Assembly (NCBI GenBank): GCA_021018815.1
Contig: JAITYX010000012.1
Location: 4,637,001 to 4,701,000, forward strand
From: Talinum fruticosum
Taxonomy: Eukaryota > Streptophyta > Magnoliopsida > Caryophyllales > Talinaceae
Reading direction: 5' to 3'
Length of the DNA: 64,000 nucleotides
This document shows, one piece after another, positions 56,622 to 64,000 of this stretch (positions are counted from its first letter, which is position 1; each line of letters opens with the position of its first letter). Below the pieces are notes generated by a model. That model saw only the letters and a program-made list of their open reading frames with translations. It was not told the origin of the DNA and made no database searches. The position numbers and the translations under genes were made by a program.

Positions 56622-56640
56622 TGACAACTCCATTGGGGAC
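56622..56640 (+). other. primer-binding site of T3
   Basis: TGACAACTCCATTGGGGAC, one base after the LTR end; compare TGGCGACTCC-CTGGGGAC-type sites of Tat elements. Confidence 0.75.
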
Positions 56641-57950
56641 ATCGGTTATTGAGCAAGTGAGACTTGAAAATTTTAATTGTGAGTTTTTATTGTGTTTTAC
56701 ATTAGACATTTTGCATTTTTGTGACCTTGGACGTAATTGTTTTTTTTTGGACCTTTATGCTTTTACCCTTAAGAACATTTTTCTAAGATGTCGAATAATT
56801 ATTTGGTTGGGTTCACTCAACTTAATTATGAGGTATGATTACTCTCCACTCATAGCAAGCTTTCTTAATCTTTTGATTAAAAGGCACTAAGAATTCAAGT
56901 CCCACTATGCATTCCATAGGGAAAAAATTTCGACTATGAGCCACCATGTATATGACCTATAATTTCCCTGAACCAGTGAAATCTTTATGGTCTAGGTTGT
57001 ACCTATTTGTATTTTCATGCTTGAATGAATGCGGATGGTTCTAGTATTTCACTTGCTCTTGTGAGCCTTTAGTTTAGGTTATGTAGTTGAGGTTCGCTAA
57101 ATAACCGTTCTATGGGTGCAAAAATAAAATAAAATAATGAACCTTCTTGAGTCGAGTCTTCTTATGTGCATTTTTAGCAATAGTCAAATTTACCTTTCAT
57201 TTTAAGGTCGGTCCATTTGTTGCATTTTTCGAGTGAGTTCAAATCTTTCAAGTTCTGGTCCAAAATTTTGTGGACGGTCCATACTTGTCGAACATAGTCG
57301 ATGTCGGCTTTCGTCCACATATCGAGGTGGATCTTATCGTGGGCCCCTTCCTTTCTTTAGTAGGTCTTAGGTTTCAACTTTTTATCTTCCTCATATTTGC
57401 ATTGCATGTTTAGCCCAATTCTAAATTCATCGCAAATTAGGTGAGTCTTTTATTGCATTAGCCAAATTCTAAATTCATCATAAAATTATGTGAGTCTTTT
57501 GTTGCATTAGCCCAATTCTAAATTCATCTCAAAATTAGGTGACTCTTTCATTGCATGTCTAGCCAATTCTAAATTTATCTCAAATTAGGTCAGCCTTATT
57601 TTAGCGAATACTAAATTCATCCCAATTAGGATGTGTCCATTACTCGTATTTTAGCGAATTTTTAAGTTCATCTCATTTAGGTGGGTTTGTTTTGCATTCA
57701 TCGCATCAGCCAAAATAAATCCATCTCGACATAAGTAAATTCATGTGCATCATTGCATTTCATTTTGGTGTGTCTACATTCTTTATGTGCATACAAATAA
57801 AAAATTTATATTCTCTTTTCGAGCTTAATCTCTCCTCGAGTCTAGGGCTTGAGTTCGTTCTCCTTAAAAGCTTGCTTCCTCAAGCACGGTCTTGAGCATT
57901 TATCCTTTTGGGCTCCAAAATAGGGAAGCCAACTTCAACTAGGTTTCATC
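56641..57950 (+). other. leader region of T3
   Basis: Non-coding. It aligns with the T2 leader up to about 57190, then has about 200 bp of unassigned sequence (57190-57400), the minisatellite array, and about 220 bp before gag. The ORF at 56423-56890 spans the LTR/leader junction and is a shadow. Confidence 0.6.
57405..57725 (+). repeat. about 50-bp minisatellite in the T3 leader
   Basis: CTAAATTCATC recurs at 57421, 57469, 57518, 57569 and 57611, with a diverged copy near 57660. Units include AATTAGGTGAGTCTTT and TTGCATTAGCC. It is the reverse complement of the G1 array, placed at the same point relative to gag. Confidence 0.88.
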
Positions 57951-57954
57951 GGAG

Positions 57955-59460
57955 ATGGGTTCGAAGAGGTTAGAGCGGTTAAGTAGGGAGTCAAGTACAA
58001 CACCTTCGTGTTTGACACCTCCTCGATCAACACCGGTGCAACCAACGTCGATGCGCTTAACACGATTCGATCAATCATTCGTTATGAGACAAGTACTTAA
58101 AAATAATTCCCTTCCAATGGATAAAGAATCACGAGACGTTGCCCATCATTACTGTGATTAATGAAACTTCAGCTAAAATGGAGGCTAGGATTGAGGCTCA
58201 AGGTAAGAAAATAGAATCCATGTCTAAAACCCTTGCAATTATCCTTAAGACTGCATAGAAAAATCAAGAAAACAAAGAGAGAGAGGAAGAAAGGGGACCT
58301 CAATCATCACCTAATGGTTAATTCTATAGTCAACCACTACCTAATAGCCTACCTCTCCTTGAACTTCAACCTGATCCACGCATAGATTAAATAGAGAGAA
58401 TGCTAACGAAGTCCTCCTTGTTCAAAAGCCACTATTATGACTTTACGGGATTCACTTCAATCCCTCAAGGAAAGTTACCTCTAATGTTTACCATGCTAGA
58501 CATAAAATTTAACCGTTCCGAGAATCCCCACCATCATGTCCAAAATTTTATAGGAGTAATGACTCTAAAAATGTACTAGAAGATACATAACATATCCTTT
58601 TCCCTTGGACATTCGATAAGGATGTTATGAAATGGTACAACGCAGTTGACACACGCAAGGTCACCAATTGCACTAATCTTTGTAAGGAGTTCCTACATCA
58701 ATACTGCTACAACATCGACTTACCTATTACTCTTCCTAACTTGGAGTGGATAAAACATGAAAACAAAGAGAGTTTCATCGACTTTGTCACTAGGAGGAGG
58801 GCGAAGGCTTCCTATATGGTAGACCAAGCTTTTGAAAAACGGTGAAGGCAAAATTATTGTTCGCAATCTTTGTCCATATAATCAACATTTGAAGTTATTG
58901 CCTTTCATGAGCTTTACATCCCTCGGAGACACAGGTATGTCTGGTTAAAGAAGAATTGTCTATCATGAGTAGAAAACCCATGGCAAGTTATCGAGGTAAT
59001 TACTAGAATAAGGACAAGAAGATCTCTAATACAGGAACTACTAGTAGGGTTGCGAGATGTTAATGCCTTCAATAGGTATACTGACTACACTCTAATTGAC
59101 ACTACCTATGCTCAAACATTTGACCATTTACTCACCAAGGGAAAAATCAAACTTCGACTATTAAAGCGAGAATCTTGTAGAGGACAAGATACTAAACGAG
59201 TGTTGGACTTTTAGGAAGAAATTATAGAGTATGTTTCATAATGGTGAGCTTCCCTTCCTAAGGCCTCGTAAATCGAGTACTAAGAAAAACCGATTTAGTG
59301 GAACCTTAGCCATCTTTTTAACCCATTATAGGTCGGTGGCATCCCTTTCTCTTCATTTAAGACATAGAAGAACCTTACTTACAAATCAGCCTACCCCTAA
59401 TAGATTCAAAAATATGTGGATTGTGGACAAGTGATGAAGACTATGTGTATGAGACTAAGC
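57955..59460 (+). pseudogene. Tat gag (T3)
   Basis: The N-terminus MGSKRLERLSRESSTT begins at 57955. MEARIEAQGKKIESMSKTLA (about 58180) is coiled-coil-like. LFKSHYYDFTGFTSIPQGKL lies near 58428. The conserved core DVMKWYNAVDTRKVTNCTNL and NIDLPITLPNLEW, then ESFIDFVTRRRAKASYMVDQ (58620-58835), matches Retrotrans_gag of Tat elements (..W......I..W.DL...FL.QY.YN.D...T...L......E.F.DF..RWR.KA..M). At least three frameshifts or stops break it. Homology to the G1 gag block is clear. Confidence 0.8.
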
Positions 59461-60480
59461 ATGACAATGATGACTTCTAGGGCATACAACCCTTAGAAGA
59501 TGACGACTTTTAGGGAGAAAAGACCTCTCGGATTAAGTTCTTAACATGATCTACACGTCATAATGGAGTGACACGTCCGTAACATACTCAATAGGTCCCA
59601 AAAGGAAAAGAAACTGCCAAAGAAGAAGACCCAGTCCTTAAGCCACTTCGAAGCTCAAAGCTGACATATCCATTTAGCAGCTAGTATTCGCCTCTCGGAA
59701 GCAAAGACAAGCCTTAATTGACACACTAAGAAAGATTGAGGTAACTCCTAAAATCTTCCCTAAAAAGGTAGTAGCATTGGTTAACACCGGGATGGAACTA
59801 TCACTTTTGATAAGAAGGACCTACTCGAAGAAGGCATTGCATATAACAATGCCCTTTATTTGACAAGTAACTTGCACTAACAAGTTCATACCATTGAGCT
59901 TAGTAGACAATAGGTCAGATGTGAATGTCTGCTCATGGAGGACTGCTAAGAGGTTAGGCATAAGAGAGTAAGAACTCTCTAAACAAACTGTTCATCTCGG
60001 AGCCAATGAAAATTCCAAAAGAAGAGTGTTAGGAACAATGATTCTCCTTATCAATGTTGGACCAATGGTAATGAATATTGATTTTCACATCCTAGACATT
60101 CCTTGCCACTTTCTTCTTCTAAGATGCCCTTGGTTGTATGACCATGAAGCGAGTGCCCTCTACACTACACCAGAAGGTTAAATGATCACCAAAGAACAAG
60201 TGGTGAGTATTAAGGGAGACAACCTCTATGCTACAATAACCTCTAAAGAGGTTGTCGTTCAAATCAAACATTATGCCAATGACGAACAAGTGGTGAGTAT
60301 TAAGGGAGACAACCTCTATGCTACAATAACCTCTAAGGAGTACTTTCCTAGACTAGCTATAAGACAAAGGTTATACCAACCAGTTTATTCACCTGGAGAA
60401 GCCACGAATAACTACAAATTCAGCACGAGGCTACCACCCAACTAACAAAGAAGTAGCCCAAGCTAAAAGGGAGATTAAAG
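59461..60480 (+). pseudogene. Tat aspartic protease region (T3)
   Basis: Frames read LIDTLRKIEVTPKIFPKKVV (about 59716-59775), LVDNRSDVNVCSWRTAKRLG (59901-59960), LSKQTVHLGANENSKRRVLG, VGPMVMNIDFHILDIPCHFL and RCPWLYDHEAS (about 60134-60160). These align with G1's protease segment by segment. The catalytic D-x-G pattern is D-N-R here (G1 has D-N-G), so this copy is inactive. The C-terminal part contains a 90-bp partial duplication (60194-60340). Confidence 0.78.
60194..60340 (+). repeat. 90-bp-period direct duplication in T3 pol
   Basis: GAACAAGTGGTGAGTATTAA starts at 60194 and again at 60284. At least 56 bases match, with one difference near the end. In frame 60182-60445 the repeat doubles EQVVSIKGDNLYATITSKE without breaking the frame. 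Confidence 0.95.
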
Positions 60481-61402
60481 CTAAGAGGACTACACCTTTA
60501 ATAATACACTTAATTAAGCCTTATCCTTGCACTCCGAATGGGAAATTTTTGAAGGAAGGAGATGACTTCCCCTATTATGGTTTTCCTATGCCCTGTTATC
60601 CGAAAGGAAAGGGCATTCTAGTTTCGATATCGAAATTTTCAACGACGACTAAGTGTTAGAAAAGGACGCACCCTACCTTCCTAAAAAAGAACAATCCACC
60701 CTAGAGTTGACCAACCCGGCTGAGAGAAACATCTTCAATCTGTTGTTCGGACAAGAGTATTGCTCCGAGAGGGATATGGTTTCGATCTTGTCCAAAGTTA
60801 TGTCATACCTAAAGTTCTACCCATCAAGGTTCATCACCGACGTAGACGAAGAAGGGTCCAAGGACATCACTTGGATTGACATTAAAGAGGGCTAAGAGTT
60901 TGGTGTCATCCTAGGCGCTGGGGCTAATTTTTTCCTAATTACGTATGTTCTTCTTCTAATTATTCTATTTTCATTTCCGAGTATGATGTACTTCTTTCTA
61001 TATTCAATAAGATTAATGTTTCCGCTTACTTGTTGCCTTCTTACTGTCCTTAATTGTTCTGCCTCTAATAATGAATAAGAAATCCCTAAAGAATCAATAA
61101 AAGTTATGGAAGATCATGAAAATCGCTCACTTATTTTAGATGAAAGAATCGCCATTAGTATTGGGTCTCCAAATCAACCTTAAGAGGTTAAGATATAAAA
61201 ACGCATAAGTTTAGAATAGTAGAAGCACTTTACTTGTGCTCCTTATAGAGTTTATAAATTTCTTTGCTTGGTCTTACAGAGACATGCGGGGATAGATCCT
61301 CATATAACGGAACATAAAATTCTACTCTACGAAGATGGGGAGCCAGTTAAGCAAAAGTTGAAGAGAATGAAACCAAAGTTGGCCTTAAAGATTAATGAGG
61401 AG
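60481..61402 (+). pseudogene. Tat protease-RT linker and RT N-terminus (T3)
   Basis: The linker frame 60653-60895 ends SKDITWIDIKEG. From about 61268 one frame reads RHAGIDPHITEHKILLYEDG, then EPVKQKLKRMKPKLALKINE. It matches the start of Tat RT (..DMPGIDP.I..H.L......PV.QK.R...PE....I..E). The element stops there, at the junction with copia LTR E5. An AT-rich non-coding-looking stretch (60900-61200) lies between. Confidence 0.7.
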
Positions 61403-62235
61403 TGAAGGTTTGCTCTTTGAGAGTCTAAGCCACCCTAGAACGGGGGTGAATAGGTTATGAAGCAAATTTTATGGAATTATAGATTTTCAACACAAGTTAG
61501 AACTCAAATAGAGTACTCTAAGTCTAGAATGAACTCGGAAAAGATAAAACAACAAGAAATATGTGAAAATCCTCCTACGAGATGAAAACCATGGACCGTG
61601 TCAATCCGGACACCAAGTCAATCCACTATTTTGAATCCAAAATATACAAAGGACTCACTTCTCGGAATTGTTCGCTTCAACCTTTGTACTTCCTAATTTA
61701 GTTAACCCTCATAGCTAGGTAAAACCGAGTTGAGTTACCCTTTATAGCTCAGTCAAGAGAAATTATAGAAGAGTAGAGAAAGTAAGTGTTTGACTGATTA
61801 CAAGGCTTCTTCTATTTCAACCTAGAAGTTAAGAAAACTAAGTACAAAGTTGAAAGCTAGAAAAGATTGAGTGTATAGTTCAGTTCCAGCAATCTTTTAA
61901 GTTTTGTACGAGTGGTTTCAATTTATAATCAGCAAAGTAGATAGTTGTTGTGTCGGTCTTGATCGAGCAGCTTCATTAGCCGTTGTAAAGGATAGTCCGA
62001 GCCCCTCATAAAGAGAAGCGTTGTAAAGATGAACGTTGTGCATTGGTCCTTAGCTTAAAAGGTAATCCATCCCACTACTTGTGACTCGAAATCTAGGGTG
62101 GAGATAACCATTAGACTCAAAGTTGATGTTTTCTAGAAATGGAAACAAACGACCACGACACGGTGTCCGAGCTGTCCCGAAAATGTGGCTTTTCTGTCTA
62201 TTGACATTTAATAGCAAGAAGCCGGTTATTTTTTC
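61403..62235 (-). repeat. copia LTR fragment E5
   Basis: It starts TGAAGGTTTGCTCTTTGAGA and follows the LTR order for about 830 bp (GGGGGTGAATAGG, GACACGGTGTCCGAG). It stops before the GGTTCTCAAAGTAT landmark. The right junction (about 62235) joins Tat LTR sequence without a duplication, so the other half was lost by deletion. Confidence 0.75.
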
Positions 62236-63200
62236 TTTTTAGAATGAGATTAAATTAACCGTCCTCAAAGCGATAAAAGCATAGGAAATCAATAAATAAA
62301 ATCAATAAAGGAAAGTAAAAGGAAAAGCGAAAGAAAACGAAAATAAAAGATTATATCGGGGATTAAAAAGCCATCACATTCTTTCACCACAATACCGAAA
62401 GCAATAAATAATGCAAATTAAATAAACCGTAATGGTTGAAGGCAGATTTGGCTCCTCAATTTGTCCCACCTACTGATATGGGTCTTGAACCGGATCCGAA
62501 AGCATGACGGTGGTAAACTAGAAGTGGCTTTTTCGTGAATTTTTGTGACGATGGAAAGATGTATGTATCTAATTAAGGATTAGGGATTGAATATTACAAA
62601 TTTCGTAGGGATTAGTTAAAAGAAAACCACGAGATCGGAACATTTGAAGCATTCAATAGCGTTTACTCAAGTTTCAGCGAGAATTTTGGCAATGTGCCGC
62701 TTTAGAATTCGCCTCTATTAGGTTGACATTCAATCTGCGTAACGCATTGGAAAAGGCCATATGAAAAATGAGAGTGTAACATCTCTATTAATAAGAGAAC
62801 ATTAGGTCACAAGCGACCTAAATTTTCAGCTAATGCAACCGTTCAAAATGTGCAGAAAATCGGCTAGCAAAATCACAAAAAATTGAACCAAATCAAGCTT
62901 GAGCCAGGATCGTAGGAATAGTGGGAAGATATGCGGTGCGAGATAGAAACGACATTGTACGATATCAACCTCCTTCCGTGCTGCAGTTCAACTCCGGAGC
63001 AAAATGCGGCGTTTGGAGGAGAAATTCTCTAAAATGCTCGCATCGAGTCAAGAAAGGCATCGTTTTGTGAAAGTGAGCTCTGTGTTCGAAGCTTGGAGGA
63101 AAATGCGGTGTTTTGGCGATGTTTGCCATGAAAAGTGGCATAAGTCATGGTACCAACTAGTTTGGTCGAGTACTAAACACTTTGAGTGCGTATATCTACG
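62236..63200 (-). repeat. Tat LTR fragment (G2)
   Basis: It matches part of G1's LTRs (AAAGCGAAAGAAAACG-type purine run, CCACAATACCGAAAGCAATAA, TTTGTCCCACCTACTGAT, GAGATCGGAA) in minus orientation. It is truncated on the left by E5. The TATA position is degraded. The frames at 63004-63234 and 63248-63048 are shadows. Confidence 0.65.
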
Positions 63201-63204
63201 CAGT

Positions 63205-63545
63205 TTAACTCCATCGTTGTATTTGAGTAGGTAATGAATGAATGCCACTAGGGAGATTAATCATGGATGCCAACTTAGCGAAGGCATTCACAAATTGGTC
63301 GTCATCCCTAGGAAGGTATATGTATGTTATGTTGTCAAAATACTTCGCTAATTCTATCAGGTGCTTGGTAGGGTGCCAAGGTTTCACTACATACCTTCCA
63401 CTTTTATGAAATCGATTAATGATTAGACTGGATTCACCAAAAACCCCGACATTCTTGGCTCTAATTTCTATGGGAACTTGAAGTCCTGTGATGCATGCTT
63501 CATATTTTGCGGCGTTGTTCGTGACCGCAAAATCTAACTTGACTA
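63205..63545 (-). pseudogene. Tat RNase H remnant (G2)
   Basis: The minus strand reads VKLDFAVTNNAAKYEACITG (about 63544-63485), LQVPIEIRAKNVGVFGESSL, IINRFHKSGRYVVKPWHP, then IYLPRDDDQFVNAFAKLASM (about 63325-63266). This is a reverse-transcriptase-like/RNase H domain of gypsy Tat elements (TNN.AEYEA...GL......V...GDS.L......; .IPR..N..ADALA.LAS). Three catalytic positions are changed: AEY to AKY, GDS to GES and ADALA to VNAFA. Only RNase H is left; it runs directly into LTR sequence on its 3' side. Confidence 0.8.
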
Positions 63546-63556
63546 AAATGGGAGTA

Positions 63557-64000
63557 TGTGTGACTAATCTTGGACCAAAGTATTTTATACTTTGAGAACC
63601 AAATTGATTTACTTTTGTAGGTTATCCAAACGAGGCTATCCTAATTTTGAACTGCAAAAGTAACCCGCTTGAAAACGTCAAATCACTAGCGAGACAAGGC
63701 TTTTTCCACCTCGACCTAGCCCCGGACAATCGTGTCGGGATTTTCTGTTTCCACAACTGGAAATCTGCAACACCAAGCTCAACGGTGGTTTCCACCTTAT
63801 TTTTAAAGACACTACCGGTGGTTGTGGGACTTCCAAAGGAGTCAAGAACCGTTGCTCAACGTTCATATCTCAACGGATATTTTCTGAGTGACTCGGAAAA
63901 TCCTTTACAACGGTCACAAAGGACATCCGGTGAGAAGATGGACACAACGGCTAAGCTGCTTGGTCGCCTATAAATAAAAGCCAACTTTCAAGACTTGAAG
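63557..64000 (+). repeat. copia LTR fragment E6, runs off window
   Basis: Plus orientation. It begins inside the LTR at GTGACTAATCTTGGACC, about 500 bp after the expected LTR start, and continues to the window end with TATAAATAAA at 63969. No target duplication is visible at the truncated left side. ORFs 63647-63973 and 63866-63678 are LTR shadows. Confidence 0.85.

Larger units (their letters stand above)
56622..61402 (+). mobile_element. Tat/Ogre-like element T3, truncated at RT
   Basis: Using LTR D as its 5' LTR, T3 has a primer site (56622-56640), leader with minisatellite, gag, protease and the first RT residues. It stops at 61402, where copia LTR E5 begins. Order, orientation and protein motifs parallel G1. 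Its 3' half is absent from the window. Confidence 0.78.

Noticed and set aside
63647..63973. 108-codon plus-strand ORF resembling the minus ORF at 54071-54313
   Set aside because: Same copia LTR sequence in opposite orientations; an LTR shadow with no domain.

Overview
The window is nuclear DNA of a flowering plant, most likely a eudicot. It looks like gene-poor, repeat-dense chromatin. I find no intact host gene, no tRNA or rRNA gene, and no CRISPR or bacterial-type feature. Nearly everything recognisable is a decayed LTR retrotransposon or a CACTA DNA transposon. Lineage names come from protein motifs and element architecture read by eye; no database search was run.

Four LTR-element families account for most of it. 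(1) A Ty1/copia family with about 1.47-1.59 kb LTRs and an initiator-Met-like primer site (SIRE/Maximus-like by its gag and by an extra ORF after pol): element E1 (1-3993, cut by the window edge), complete-ended element E2 (19459-31430), solo LTRs E3 (32690-37052) and E4 (53411-55000), and LTR fragments E5 (61403-62235) and E6 (63557-64000). (2) A Ty3/gypsy Tat/Ogre-like family: G1 (about 13852-42165, minus), T2 and T3 (49225-61402, plus, sharing one LTR), and G2 (62236-63545). (3) Athila-like elements: A1 (plus, split between 3994-4800 and about 11000-13851) and A2 (minus, about 42170-49220). (4) A Tekay/Del-like solo LTR (33251-36142). Two end-defined CACTA transposons (19999-23349, 43144-45534) and two partial ones (ending near 10799, starting at 28249) interrupt them.

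The layers can be ordered by exact target-site duplications (TSDs). CACTA1 (TSD ATA) sits in an LTR of copia E2. E2 (TSD AACTT) sits in Tat element G1. Copia solo LTR E3 (TSD AAAGC) also sits in G1, and the Tekay-like solo LTR (TSD TTATT) sits in E3. G1 itself abuts a cut-off Athila LTR. After removing CACTA1, both LTRs of E2 are exactly 1476 bp.

The Tat elements are the most interesting part. G1 keeps LTRs, primer site, gag, protease and the integrase C-terminus, but has lost reverse transcriptase, RNase H and most of integrase. G1 and the gag/pol-less T2 both keep an antisense gene between the coding region and the 3' LTR. It has its own TATA-like element in G1, the same 'MSRR' start, two candidate introns in G1 (the first acceptor is conserved in T2), and a plant-mobile-domain-like protein. 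A roughly 50-bp leader minisatellite is shared by G1 and T3.

About 6 kb (4800-11000) remains largely unexplained. It includes a 181-codon ORF of unknown origin, a short tandem-repeat block, and one end of a CACTA-like element.
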